Shown here one piece after another: positions 17,443-26,161 of a stretch of 46,045 bases of DNA; position 1 is the first letter of the stretch, and every line of letters begins with the position of its first letter. The position numbers and the translations under genes are program-made. The notes under the pieces are model-generated. The model worked only from the letters and a program-made list of their open reading frames with translations. It searched no databases and had not been told where the DNA came from. Source of the stretch: Streptomyces purpureus (lineage in GTDB: Bacteria; Actinomycetota; Actinomycetes; Streptomycetales; Streptomycetaceae); assembly GCF_014648195.1 (NCBI RefSeq), contig NZ_BMQQ01000041.1, positions 1 to 46,045 of the forward strand. Direction: 5' to 3'.

Positions 17443-18819
17443 ATGACCACAGTCACCGCACCCGCACCGCCGCGGCGGGCCGCCGGCCCGCCCGGCGGCC
17501 CCGGGGCCACCACCCCCCGGGCCCGCGCCCGCCGCCGGCGCCGCATCATCGCCGTGGCGTTCGTCCTGCCGGCGCTCCTGCTGCTGGGCGCGCTGGTGGT
17601 GTACCCCGTGCTGTTCTCCGTCGGCCGCAGCTTCTTCGACGCGTCCGGTACGCGCTTCGTCGGCGGCGGCAACTACGCGGAGATGTTCCGCGACCCGGCC
17701 ACGCTCAAGGCCATCCGCAACAGCGCGATCTGGGTGGTCGTCGCCCCGACGCTGCTGACCGGGCTCGGTCTGATCCTCGCCGTCCTGGTCGAGAAGATCC
17801 GCTGGGCCACCGCCTTCAAACTCCTGCTGTTCATGCCGATGGCGGTCTCCTTCCTCGCCGCGGGCATCATCTTCCGCCTCGCGTACGAGGAGGATCCCGA
17901 CAAGGGCGTGCTCAACGCCGCCGTGGTCGGGGTGCACGACACCTTCAGCGAATCGTCCTCGTACCCGGCGGCCCGTGCCCGGGAGGGCCACGGCCTGGCC
18001 AGGGCGGCCGACGGTTCGTACGCCACGGCCGGAACGGCCGCCCCGGGCAGCAGCGTGAGTCTCGCGTTCGTCGGCGTCCCCCCGAAGGAGATACCGGCCG
18101 AGGCGAAGCCCGCCGCAGAGGCGGCCGCCGCCGGCGCCGCCACGCGCGAGATACGCGGTGTCGTCTACCTGGACTTCACCCCCGGAGGCGGCGGCAAGCC
18201 CGGCGTGGTCGACAAGGCCGAGCGCGGACTGCCGGGCATGACGGTGGAGGCGGTGCGGGACGGCAAGGCGGTCGCCAAGGCCACCACCGCGGCCGACGGC
18301 TCTTTCCGCTTCGGTGACCTGGCCGACGGTACGTACACGGTGCGGCTGCCCGCGGCGAACTTCTCGCCGCCGTACGAGGGTGTCTCGTGGCTCGGCCCGG
18401 CCCTTGTCACACCGGCGATCATCGGGGCCTATCTGTGGATCTGGACCGGGTTCGCCATGGTCCTGATCGGCGCGGGCCTCTCCGCCCTGCCCCGCGACAC
18501 CTTGGAGGCGGCGCGGATGGACGGCGCCAACGAGTGGCAGGTGTTCCGCAGGATCACCGTGCCGCTGCTGGCGCCCGTCCTGACGGTCGTCTTCGTGACC
18601 CTGGTCATCAACGTGATGAAGGTCTTCGACCTGATCTACATCATCGCGCCGGGTCCGGTGCAGGAGGACGCCACCGTGCTGGCCACCCAGATGTGGCTGG
18701 TCTCCTTCGGCGGCGGCAACAACCAGGGCCTGGGCAGCGCGCTCGGCGTCCTGCTCCTGCTGCTGGTCATCCCCGCCATGGTGTTCAACGTCCGCCGTTT
18801 CCGCAGGAGCCAGTCATGA
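17443..18819 (+). CDS. Sugar ABC transporter permease (MalF/AglF type) with a large extracytoplasmic insert
   Basis: At 458 residues it is about 150 longer than usual sugar permeases. Helices lie at about 36-60, 95-115 and 125-147, then again from about 316. The EAA loop (DTLEAARMDGANEWQVFRRITVPLLAP) at 351-378 is intact. Between helices, residues 155-315 form a hydrophilic insert, first Ala/Glu-rich (to about 235). It then resembles a Cna_B/carboxypeptidase-regulatory Ig-like fold at 236-302: REIRGVVYLDF, GLPGMTVEAV, and TAADGSFRFGDLADGTYTVR. Its position, after the third helix, corresponds to the P2 loop of E. coli MalF, which contacts the binding protein, so a similar docking role is plausible. 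The whole insert is in frame and codon use does not change, so the gene looks functional. Confidence 0.9.
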   Translation: MTTVTAPAPPRRAAGPPGGPGATTPRARARRRRRIIAVAFVLPALLLLGALVVYPVLFSVGRSFFDASGTRFVGGGNYAEMFRDPATLKAIRNSAIWVVVAPTLLTGLGLILAVLVEKIRWATAFKLLLFMPMAVSFLAAGIIFRLAYEEDPDKGVLNAAVVGVHDTFSESSSYPAARAREGHGLARAADGSYATAGTAAPGSSVSLAFVGVPPKEIPAEAKPAAEAAAAGAATREIRGVVYLDFTPGGGGKPGVVDKAERGLPGMTVEAVRDGKAVAKATTAADGSFRFGDLADGTYTVRLPAANFSPPYEGVSWLGPALVTPAIIGAYLWIWTGFAMVLIGAGLSALPRDTLEAARMDGANEWQVFRRITVPLLAPVLTVVFVTLVINVMKVFDLIYIIAPGPVQEDATVLATQMWLVSFGGGNNQGLGSALGVLLLLLVIPAMVFNVRRFRRSQS

Positions 18820-19682
18820 GCACGATGACATCGACGACGGGCGGCGGCCGGCTGCGCCGCTGGCTGGGCAACGGCCTGGTCCAGGCGTTCCTGGTGGTCG
18901 TGGGACTGGTCTGGGTCACGCCGGTCGCCGGGCTCCTGCTGTCCTCGCTGCGCTCGGCCAACGACAACGCGGCGAGCGGCTGGTGGACCGCCCTGACCAG
19001 CCCCGGGCAGCTGTCCCTGGACAACTACACGGCGCTGCTCGGCAATGCCGGCATCACCCAGGCGTTCTGGAACACCGTGCTGATCTCGGTGCCGACGACC
19101 GTTCTGGTCGTCGTCCTCGCGGCGCTCGCCGGATACGCCTTCGCCTGGCTGGAGTTCCCGGGCCGGGACTGGATCTTCCTGCTGGTGGTGGCGCTGCTGG
19201 TGGTGCCCGTGCAGGTGGGTCTGCTGCCGGTGGCGAAGCTGTTCGGGCAGCTGGGGCTGTTCGGCACGATCCCGGGCGTGGTGCTGTTCCATGTCGCGTA
19301 CGGGCTGCCGTTCGCCATCTTCCTGCTGCGGAACTACTTCGCCGAGATGCCGCGCGAGATGCTGGAGGCAGCCCGGATGGACGGCGGCGGCGAATGGCGG
19401 ATCTTCACCCGGCTCGTACTCCCGGTGGGCCGGCCCGCCATCGCCAGTCTCGCCATCTTCCAGTTCCTGTGGGTGTGGAACGACATGCTGGTGGCACTGC
19501 TCTTCGCGGACAGCACCTCGCAGCCACTCACGGTGGAACTCCAGTCGCAGGTGAGGCAGTTCGGCAGCAACATCGATGTGCTGGCGCCCGGCGCCTTCCT
19601 GTCACTGATCGTGCCGGTGGTCGTCTTCTTCGCCTTCCAGCGGCACTTCGTGCAGGGGGTGATGGCGGGCTCGGTCAAGTGA
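18816..19682 (+). CDS. Sugar ABC transporter permease (MalG/AglG type)
   Basis: The ATG at 18816 overlaps the stop of the first permease (ATGA) and gives 288 residues. Six membrane segments are evident, and the EAA loop reads EMLEAARMDGGGEWRIFTRLVLPVGRPA. The C-terminus ending FFAFQRHFVQGVMAGSVK is the standard MalG-like tail. With the upstream permease it would form the heterodimeric pore of the alpha-glucoside importer. The operon ends here; a convergent DUF5701 gene begins 14 bases later and no strong hairpin is visible between them. Confidence 0.94.
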   Translation: MSTMTSTTGGGRLRRWLGNGLVQAFLVVVGLVWVTPVAGLLLSSLRSANDNAASGWWTALTSPGQLSLDNYTALLGNAGITQAFWNTVLISVPTTVLVVVLAALAGYAFAWLEFPGRDWIFLLVVALLVVPVQVGLLPVAKLFGQLGLFGTIPGVVLFHVAYGLPFAIFLLRNYFAEMPREMLEAARMDGGGEWRIFTRLVLPVGRPAIASLAIFQFLWVWNDMLVALLFADSTSQPLTVELQSQVRQFGSNIDVLAPGAFLSLIVPVVVFFAFQRHFVQGVMAGSVK

Positions 19683-19696
19683 GCCCGCCGTGGGGG

Positions 19697-20353
19697 TCAG
19701 TGGGCGCGCCCCGTCGTGGAGGCGAAGCCGAGCCAGGTGTGGCGATTGTTCCACCAACACCAGCCGACCTTGGGGGCGTTGCGCCGCTCACGGCCGTCGC
19801 GCCCCGTGCCGTTGCTGATCCAGATCGCCGGCGTACGGGCGTCCAGGGTGCCGTTCGCCTTACGCAGCCGGGAGCCGATGGTCATGAAGCAGCGGTTGCG
19901 CTCCAGGGCCGCCGGCTGCTGGAGCACCCAGTGGATGCCTTCGGTGAGGATCAGGGGGGTGCGGTCCTCCTTGGTGAGGGCGGGCAGCGCCTCGTCCGGG
20001 CTCCAGTTGGCCATGTGGTCGCCGCGGTCCACGCCTTTCACGAGGTAGAGCGGGGCGTCCGGAACCTCGACGGCGCAGGGGGTGAAGAGGTCGACGTCGG
20101 GCATGTCGACGACGACGAAGCCGGCCTTGTCGTCGCGGCGGAGCAGCGGCGCCAGCGCGGAGGCCGGCACCCGGTCGGGGTGGACGGCGAGCAGGGCGTC
20201 GCCGTGTCCGCTGTCGGCCTCCTCGGCGAAGGTCCGTACGGCGTCGGCCGGCAGCCCGGCGAGCTCGTGCACGCCGAGCTCGATCAGGCGCTCCGCCTGC
20301 GCGGCGAGCGGCGGGAGAGGGGGAACGGCTTCGGTGGACGGGGTGTCGGGCAA
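19697..20353 (-). CDS. DUF5701 family protein
   Basis: The best start is TTG at 20353, five bases after GAGGAG, giving 218 residues. The conserved family segments are present: LAAQAERLIELGVHELAGL, LLRRDDKAGFVVVDMPDVD, LYLVKGVDRGDHMANWSPDE, ERNRCFMTIGSRLRKANGTL and the Trp-rich end KVGWCWWNNRHTWLGFAS. The function of the family is unknown. It has no signal peptide or membrane segment. It is convergent to the sugar permease and 130 bases downstream of the quinone reductase gene on the same strand, so it may share a transcript with that gene. Confidence 0.85.
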   Translation of the reverse strand: MPDTPSTEAVPPLPPLAAQAERLIELGVHELAGLPADAVRTFAEEADSGHGDALLAVHPDRVPASALAPLLRRDDKAGFVVVDMPDVDLFTPCAVEVPDAPLYLVKGVDRGDHMANWSPDEALPALTKEDRTPLILTEGIHWVLQQPAALERNRCFMTIGSRLRKANGTLDARTPAIWISNGTGRDGRERRNAPKVGWCWWNNRHTWLGFASTTGRAH

Positions 20354-20483
20354 GGTACTCCTCGTTCGCGGTACGGGCGGTCGACTTGTGATCAACGGCG
20401 CGGCCGACGGGAATGTTCCCGCCGCGACCGGGCCCCGCGGGGCGGACTGTTCGCTCGGATGACGGTGCGGTCGCCGCCGGCGC

Positions 20484-21482
20484 CTAGAGGGTCACGAGGA
20501 TCTTGCCGGTGTGCGTGTTGGACTCCATCAGCCGGTGCGCGTCGGCGACGCGGTCCAGCCCGTCGAAGGTCTCGGCGATCACGGGCGCCAGCGTGCCGTC
20601 GGCCAGGCCCGAGCCGATGTACGCGGCAGCACGCTGCCGGAGGTCCGAACGCTCCACGAGTGTGCCGTTGTTGTACATGTGCACCGTCTGAGGCCAGTTG
20701 AGGCCGAGCTGCGCCGGGCGCGGGTCGAGCCAGCCGTACAGCACCGCCGTACCGCCCGGGGCGAGGGCGTCGCCGAGTGCGGCGAAGCCGGGCCCGCCGA
20801 TCGCGTCGAAGACGACGTCGGCGCCGTGGCCTGAGGTGATGCGGCGGACCTCCGCGACCAGGTCCTCGGAGTCCGTCGCGATCACATGGGCCGCGCCGAG
20901 CTCCAGGAGCCGCTGCCGCTTCCCCGGCCCGCGCGTGGTGGCGATGGGGATCGCGCCGTGCCGCAGGACCGTCTGGATCGCGGCCGTGCCGACCCCGCTC
21001 GACGCGCCGGTGATCACCACATGGTCGCCGGGGTTCATCCCGGCCGTCTCCACCAGCCCGCCGTACGCCGTCGTGTACGTCAGCCACGCCGCCGCCGAGG
21101 TCACGGCGTCGGCGCCGGCGGGACGGCGCACCACCGACTCCTGCGGCAGCACGACCCGTTCGGCGTACACGCCGTGGACGCCGAAGTCGAAGTTGGCCGC
21201 GGCCATCACCGGGTCGCCGGGCGCGAAGCCGGTCACACCGTCGCCGACCGCCTCGACGACACCGGCGGCCTCGTAGCCGAGCCGGGAGCCGGGCAGCGTG
21301 GGCGGGTAGTAGTAGGTGCCCGCGCGGAAGAGGGCGTCGGCGCGGTTGAGGCCGATCGCGTCCACGCGGAAGAGCACCTCGCCAGGGCCGGGCGGGCCGA
21401 GCGGCACGTCCTCGACGCGCAGGACTTCGGGACCGCCGATTTCATGGAAGAGAACTGCCTTGGTGTAAGGGGTAGTTGCCAT
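20484..21482 (-). CDS. Zinc-independent MDR oxidoreductase, quinone reductase type
   Basis: The ATG at 21482 (MATTPYTKAVLFHEIGGPEVL) gives 332 residues. A GroES-like N-terminal domain is followed by a Rossmann domain with VVITGASSGVGTAAIQ (NADPH-binding A-S-S-G-V-G), and GGPEVL and RLGYEAAGVV are typical. Zinc-ligand cysteines are absent. Members reduce quinones or enones with NADPH. It is divergent to an AraC-type regulator with about 100 bases between start codons, the usual arrangement of a regulator and its single target, so induction by an electrophilic compound is plausible. Confidence 0.9.
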   Translation of the reverse strand: MATTPYTKAVLFHEIGGPEVLRVEDVPLGPPGPGEVLFRVDAIGLNRADALFRAGTYYYPPTLPGSRLGYEAAGVVEAVGDGVTGFAPGDPVMAAANFDFGVHGVYAERVVLPQESVVRRPAGADAVTSAAAWLTYTTAYGGLVETAGMNPGDHVVITGASSGVGTAAIQTVLRHGAIPIATTRGPGKRQRLLELGAAHVIATDSEDLVAEVRRITSGHGADVVFDAIGGPGFAALGDALAPGGTAVLYGWLDPRPAQLGLNWPQTVHMYNNGTLVERSDLRQRAAAYIGSGLADGTLAPVIAETFDGLDRVADAHRLMESNTHTGKILVTL

Positions 21483-21583
21483 GCGGACGACGCTATGCAT
21501 CAGCGGTGCGACGATCCATGCCGCCATGTCTTCCCTTACTGTCCGATCGTCTCGCGAACCGTGGGCCGGCGTACGGTCGGGGC

Positions 21584-22522
21584 ATGGATGTCCTCAGCGA
21601 CGCCGTCACCGCCATGCGCGCGGGACGGCCGCACTCCTCCCGTACGGCACAGAACGCTCCGTGGGGCGTGCGGTTCCCCGACTCGGACGGTGCCGGATTC
21701 CACGTCGTACTCCGGGGCGCGGCCTGGCTGCTGCGCCCGGGGGAAGCCGCGCCGGTGCACCTCGGCCCCGGCGACGTGGTCTTCCTGGCGCACGGCTACG
21801 GGCACGCTCTCGCCGACCATCCGGACACTCCCCTGGAGGACTTCGCGCTGGGGCCGGACGGCTCCTGGCCGGTGGCCCCGGATCCCGGCCCGGCTCCGGA
21901 CGCGGACACGCTGCTGCTTTGCGGCGCCTACCAGTTGAACCGGTCGCGTGCACACCCGCTGCTCTCGGAGCTGCCTCCCGTCGTCCACGTACGGGCCGGG
22001 GTGGGGACACACCACGGCCTCCGGTCGGCCCTGGACCTGCTGGGCGCGGAGCTGACGGAGCCGCACCCCGGCTCCGACGCGATCATCTCCGGCCTCCTGG
22101 ACACGCTGTTGGTGTACCTGTTGCGCACCTGGTGGCTGCGGAAGTCCCCGGAAGGGCAGGAGGCGACAGGCTGGGCGGCAGCCCTGCGGGACCCCGCGGT
22201 GAGCGCCGCACTGCGGGCGATGCACTCCGACCCGACCCGCCGATGGACGGTGGAGGGACTCGCCTCCCACGGCGGCCTGTCCAGGGCCGCCTTCGCCCGC
22301 CGCTTCAACACGCTGGTGGGCAGGCCGCCCCTGACCTACCTGACCTGGCTCCGCATGACGACGGCGGCCCGCCTGCTGCGCTCGGGCGACACGCCGCTGC
22401 GCATCGTCGCGGAACGCGCGGGCTACACCTCCGAGTTCGCCTTCGCCAAGGCGTTCAAGCGCGAGTACGGCGTCCCGCCGGGGCAGTGGCGGCGGCGTCA
22501 CCCGGCGGCCGCCGGTCGCTAG
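21584..22522 (+). CDS. AraC family transcriptional regulator with N-terminal cupin
   Basis: The ATG at 21584 gives 312 residues. Residues 1-190 are an AraC_binding_2/cupin_6 sensing domain (FHVVLRGAAWLLRPGEAAPVHL, GDVVFLAHGYGHAL). The C-terminal 110 residues contain two helix-turn-helix units (GGLSRAAFARRFNTLVGRPPL; RIVAERAGYTSEFAFAKAFKREYGVPPGQWR spans the second). This domain combination commonly controls an adjacent oxidoreductase gene, here the divergent MDR enzyme. A translation of the adjacent frame is not significant. Confidence 0.92.
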   Translation: MDVLSDAVTAMRAGRPHSSRTAQNAPWGVRFPDSDGAGFHVVLRGAAWLLRPGEAAPVHLGPGDVVFLAHGYGHALADHPDTPLEDFALGPDGSWPVAPDPGPAPDADTLLLCGAYQLNRSRAHPLLSELPPVVHVRAGVGTHHGLRSALDLLGAELTEPHPGSDAIISGLLDTLLVYLLRTWWLRKSPEGQEATGWAAALRDPAVSAALRAMHSDPTRRWTVEGLASHGGLSRAAFARRFNTLVGRPPLTYLTWLRMTTAARLLRSGDTPLRIVAERAGYTSEFAFAKAFKREYGVPPGQWRRRHPAAAGR

Positions 22523-22728
22523 ATGGCTGAGCTCCCCGAGGTGATCATCCGCCCGAAGTCGCCGGAGGGGTCACGGACTCCTCGTCCAAGCGCAGGCCGG
22601 CGCTGCGTGAGCGACCTGGGCTCCTCGCCCGGGCGGCGGGAGACGCAGGTCACATCCGTCCATGTCACAGGGCGCGGGGCTGTCTCGTCTCAGGGTCGTA
22701 GCCAATGACAACCACGGAGGAGCACACC

Positions 22729-23060
22729 ATGGACACGCGACTGAACTACTTCGCCAGCCCGACCGCCGGCAAGGCCTTCAAGCACTTCATGGCGGCCGGC
22801 AAGGCGATCAAGGACTCGACCCTGCCGGCCGCCACACAGGAACTGGTGTCGCTGCGCGTGAGCCAGATCAACGGCTGCGCGGTCTGCGTCGACAACCAAG
22901 GAGGCAGCCGCTGCCGGGGAGACCTCGGTGCGGCTGCACCTGGTGGCGGCGTGGCGGGAGGCCACGGTCTTCACCGACGCCGAGCGCGCCGCGCTGGAGT
23001 TCGCCGAGCAGGGCACCCGGATCGCGGACGCGGCCGGCGGGGTCAGTGACGAGGTGTGGG
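22729..23060 (+). pseudogene. Carboxymuconolactone decarboxylase family protein, frameshifted and truncated
   Basis: Starting at ATG 22729 (GGAGG upstream), the reading begins MDTRLNYFASPTAGKAFKHF and reaches the family motif NGCAVCVD near 22890. The frame is then lost. The homologous continuation EAAAAGETSVRLHLVAAWRE is found in another frame from about 22905 and ends at GGVSDEVW. Compared with the expected ATGCACACC codons after GTCGAC, five bases (TGCAC) are missing. That removes the histidine of the C-x-x-C-x-x-x-H active site. The C-terminal 35-40 residues of the family are missing too, replaced by the end of the convergent SDR gene. It once was an AhpD-like peroxidase/decarboxylase and is now inactive. 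Confidence 0.85.
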
Positions 23061-24002
23061 TCACCCCGTGGTGGCCACTCGGTCGCGCCACCAGTCCACC
23101 GTCTCCTTGACCTGCTCGTCGATCGGGGTGGCCCGTACCGTGAACGCGGCTTCGTAGGCGCTGGAGTCGAGGACGAACGACCGGTCGAACTGGTAGCGGA
23201 TCTCCTTCAGTTCGCGGATCAGCGGGGAGAAGAGCGACGCCACCCCGAGCGCGGCGGGCGAGATCCTGCGTACCGCGACCGGGCCCGTGCCCGACCCCTC
23301 GGAGAGGCGGGCGACCATCTCGCGGGTGGAGAGCGGCGGTTCCGTCGGGACGTGCCAGGTCTGGCCCCAGGCCCGCTCCTCCCCCACCACCTCGACCAAG
23401 GCCCTGGCCACATCAGGGAGATAGCTCCAGCTGTGCGGGGCGTCCGGGTCCCCGAGCGTGGAGACCGGCTTGCCGCGCAGCAGCCGTGGCATGACGTGCG
23501 CGGCAAGGTGGCCGCCGTCGGTCACGCCGGGGCCGAAGAAGTCCGAGGCCCGTACCTCGACGGCCTTGATACGTCCCTGGTCGTGCAGGGTCCGCGCCCG
23601 CTCCCAGACGGCGGCCCGCACCCGTCCCTTGGGGCCGGTCGCCGCGAGCGGCAGCTTCTCGGTCATGGGCCCGTCCACCGGGCCGTATCCGTAGAGGTTG
23701 CCCAGCATCACCAGGACCGCCCCGGTCGCCTCCGCCGCCGCGCAGAGCGACGAGGCCAGCGCCGGCCACTCGGCCACCCAGCGGTGGTAGGGCGGCGCGG
23801 CGCAGCTGAATATGGCGGCCGCGCCCTGGGACGCCTCGATCAGTCGTTCACTGTCCGCCGCGTCCAGCGCCATATGTTCGATACCGGGCTCCGGGGGCCG
23901 GCCCGAGCGGGTCACGACCCGGACCGCATGCCCCTGCTCGGCCAGCAGCCGAGCGGTGGCCGCACCGGCGGCCCCGAATCCCACGACGATGTAAAGGCTC
24001 AC
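23061..24002 (-). CDS. NAD-dependent epimerase/dehydratase (SDR) family protein
   Basis: This 313-residue protein starts at GTG 24002 (MSLYIVVGFGAAGAATARLL). The G-F-G-A-A-G dinucleotide site is shifted from the usual G-x-x-G-x-x-G. The rest has the atypical SDR pattern: LVMLGNLYGYGP (with Y of Y-G-Y), VEVRASDFFGPGV, SWSYLPDVARALVEV and a C-terminal substrate part. The YxxxK motif is not evident. Related proteins act on nucleotide-sugar or flavonoid-like substrates; no substrate can be named. Its 3' end overlies the truncated CMD pseudogene. The isochorismatase gene ends 33 bases upstream on the same strand. Confidence 0.85.
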   Translation of the reverse strand: MSLYIVVGFGAAGAATARLLAEQGHAVRVVTRSGRPPEPGIEHMALDAADSERLIEASQGAAAIFSCAAPPYHRWVAEWPALASSLCAAAEATGAVLVMLGNLYGYGPVDGPMTEKLPLAATGPKGRVRAAVWERARTLHDQGRIKAVEVRASDFFGPGVTDGGHLAAHVMPRLLRGKPVSTLGDPDAPHSWSYLPDVARALVEVVGEERAWGQTWHVPTEPPLSTREMVARLSEGSGTGPVAVRRISPAALGVASLFSPLIRELKEIRYQFDRSFVLDSSAYEAAFTVRATPIDEQVKETVDWWRDRVATTG

Positions 24003-24035
24003 ATCCGCACACTAGCGCGAACGACTGACAGAGCT

Positions 24036-24662
24036 TCAGGGACGTGGTTCCGTCGTGAGGTCCTCCACTCGGGGAGCGATGCGGCCGAACAGGTCGCCGA
24101 TGGTGGCCAGGGCCGCGCTGTGGAGGGTGGCCGCGGGCAGGGCGGCTCCGGTTCCGGTTCCGTCAGGGGTGGCGAGTGAGCGGGTCGCGGTGGCTTCTGC
24201 CACGACGGTGGGCCGGTAGCCGAGGTTGAAGGCGCCCTGGGCGGTGAAGCTGACGCACATGTGTGTCATGAATCCGGCCAGCACCAGCTCCGGGCCCGCG
24301 CCCAGTTCGCGCAGCGTCTTCTCCAGATCCGTGTCGTGGAAGGCGTTGGGGAATTGCTTGACCACCACCGGCTCCCCTTCGACCGGGGCGACCTCGGGGC
24401 TGATGGCGCCGATCTCGGTACGGATGTCGTACGGGGTGCCGTCGCCGCCGTCGTTGACGATGTGCACGACGTGCGCGCCCTGGGCGCGGGCGGCGGAGAG
24501 CAGCCGCGCGCCGGCGGCCAGGGCCGGCTCGGCCCCCTCCAGCGCCATGACTCCGGTGCGGTACGTGTTCTGGAAGTCGATCATGAGGAGGGTGGTGTCG
24601 GCGAGCCTGGGGAGCTGGTTGTCCAGACCGATCAGGTCGCGGAGTGTGGTGGAAACGGGCAT
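24036..24662 (-). CDS. Isochorismatase family cysteine hydrolase
   Basis: The ATG at 24662 has GAGGAG upstream and gives 208 residues. The family triad is visible: Asp in LLMIDFQNTY, Lys in VVVKQFPNAF and the nucleophile Cys in LAGFMTHMCVSFTAQG. The cis-peptide segment precedes it. Members hydrolyse amides or enol ethers such as nicotinamide, N-carbamoylsarcosine or isochorismate; the substrate here is unknown. It lies 113 bases downstream of a GlxA-type regulator gene on the same strand and is the probable target. Start choice is safe because the longer upstream frame only reads through the non-coding leader. Confidence 0.92.
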   Translation of the reverse strand: MPVSTTLRDLIGLDNQLPRLADTTLLMIDFQNTYRTGVMALEGAEPALAAGARLLSAARAQGAHVVHIVNDGGDGTPYDIRTEIGAISPEVAPVEGEPVVVKQFPNAFHDTDLEKTLRELGAGPELVLAGFMTHMCVSFTAQGAFNLGYRPTVVAEATATRSLATPDGTGTGAALPAATLHSAALATIGDLFGRIAPRVEDLTTEPRP

Positions 24663-24775
24663 GGCTGATCTCCTCTCGTGCCGGTGGGCACCGGCAAGGT
24701 GGGTACAGGGGTCGCGCGTCCGGACGTACGGGGAGGGTGCAGTCGGCGGTGAGCTGTGGCCGGGGCTGCGAGTCG

Positions 24776-25771
24776 TCAGGCCGTGGTGGTACGGAAGCGG
24801 CGCCGGTAGGCGCCCGGGCTCGTGGCGATCTGCCGCCGGAAGGCGCGGTGAAGGGTCTCCACCGAGCGGAGCCCGGCGGCCTGGGCGATGTGGTCCAGGG
24901 GCTGGTCGGTGCTCTCCAGCAGGCGGCGGGCGGCCTCGACCCGCAGGGCCTCGACGTACGCGGCGGGTGTGGTTCCGGTCTCCTGCGTGAAGACGCGGGC
25001 GAAGTGCCGCTCGCTCAGGCACATGCGGGAGGCCAGCGTGGCCGCCGAGAGGTCGGCGTCGAGGTGGTCGGCGATGTAGAGGCGCAGCTCGTCGATGTCC
25101 CTGCGGGATGCCGGAGGGCGGCTGATCGGGACACTGAACTGGCTCTGGCCGCCTTGGCGTTTGAGGTAGACGACCAGGTGCCGGGCGACCGTGAGGGCGA
25201 GGTCCTCGCCGTGGTCTTCGGCGACGAGGGCGAGGGCCAGGTCGAGGCAGGCGCTGATGCCCGCGCCGGTCCATACCCGGCCGGAGCGGACGAAGATCGG
25301 GTCGGGGTCGACGGTGACGGCGGGGTGGTCGGCGGCGAGCTGGTCGGCGGTGGACCAGTGCGTGGTCGCGGTCCTGCCGTCCAGCAGACCGGCCGCCGCG
25401 AGCAGGTGGGCCCCCACGCACACCGAGGCGATCCGCCGCGTGTGGGGCGCGGTGTCCTTGATCCAGTCGACGACGTGCGGGTCGATCCTTGGCCGGGGCC
25501 CGTCGGCGTACGCGTCCACCGCGCCCGGCACGAGGAGGGTGTCCACCCCGGCGCCGACGTCGGCGAAACCGAGGTCGGTGACCACCCGCACGCCGGCCGA
25601 GGTGGCCACGGCCTCCCCCGCCCGCCCGGGACCGGCCAGCTGGACGCGGTAGCGGGCCCGGCCACCGGCCTCCCGGTTGGCCAGCGTGAACACCTCGGCC
25701 GGCCCGGTGACGTCGAGCAGATCGACATCGGGGAAGACCGCGATCACAACGCGGTGACTGATCTCGGACAT
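24776..25771 (-). CDS. GlxA family transcriptional regulator (DJ-1/PfpI sensing domain plus AraC helix-turn-helix)
   Basis: ATG 25771 (MSEISHRVVIAVFPDVDLLD) gives 331 residues. Residues 1-190 form a DJ-1/PfpI-like fold with RIASVCVGAHLLAAAGLL, including the elbow cysteine. The C-terminus carries an AraC-type DNA-binding domain (LASRMCLSERHFARVFTQET, then SVETLHRAFRRQIATSPGAYRRR). Such regulators sense metabolites or stress and activate neighbouring genes. The downstream isochorismatase is the likely target. Transcription proceeds away from the 330-base non-coding gap to the guanine deaminase gene. Confidence 0.93.
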   Translation of the reverse strand: MSEISHRVVIAVFPDVDLLDVTGPAEVFTLANREAGGRARYRVQLAGPGRAGEAVATSAGVRVVTDLGFADVGAGVDTLLVPGAVDAYADGPRPRIDPHVVDWIKDTAPHTRRIASVCVGAHLLAAAGLLDGRTATTHWSTADQLAADHPAVTVDPDPIFVRSGRVWTGAGISACLDLALALVAEDHGEDLALTVARHLVVYLKRQGGQSQFSVPISRPPASRRDIDELRLYIADHLDADLSAATLASRMCLSERHFARVFTQETGTTPAAYVEALRVEAARRLLESTDQPLDHIAQAAGLRSVETLHRAFRRQIATSPGAYRRRFRTTTA

Positions 25772-26104
25772 GCCCCCATCGTCGGGCCCCGCCCGGCGCG
25801 ACGGCAATGACGGGCTGATGTCACATCCGGACATCCAGGTCGAGCATCAGTGCCACGGGCTCAGACCGGCGGCCCCGCCGAGAGCGAGGCGCCCTTGGAG
25901 GAGGTCTTCAGCGACGGCACCGTCTGCTTCCGGACGCCGGAAGAGAGGAACGGCGATACCGGCCGGCGCTCCACTCCCCGGGACAAGGCCGTGGGCCGCG
26001 CCGGTGCCGCCCAAGGATGCCCAGGCCATGGCCGCCGAATCCGTCGGAGGCCCGCTCACGGGCTGAATCGGCATCCGGCCGCCGGTTGAGGACGAAATAT
26101 CGGC
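25772..26104. other. Intergenic stretch between the GlxA-type regulator and guanine deaminase
   Basis: The minus-strand gene on each side leaves about 330 bases here. Short open frames on both strands lack ribosome sites and family similarity, so I find no gene. It should include the promoter of the GlxA-type regulator near 25772-25850; I see no clear consensus boxes. Confidence 0.5.
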
Positions 26105-26133
26105 GCCCGGGAGCGGTGGGGCCGCTCCCGGGC
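26105..26133 (-). terminator. Strong hairpin after guanine deaminase
   Basis: GCCCGGGAGCGG (26105-26116) and its exact complement (26122-26133) form a 12-bp G/C stem with a five-base loop, 29 bases past the stop codon of the deaminase gene. A typical Streptomyces terminator without a T-run. Confidence 0.85.
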
Positions 26134-26161
26134 ACGACAGACCAGCCCGGCGAACCGGTTC

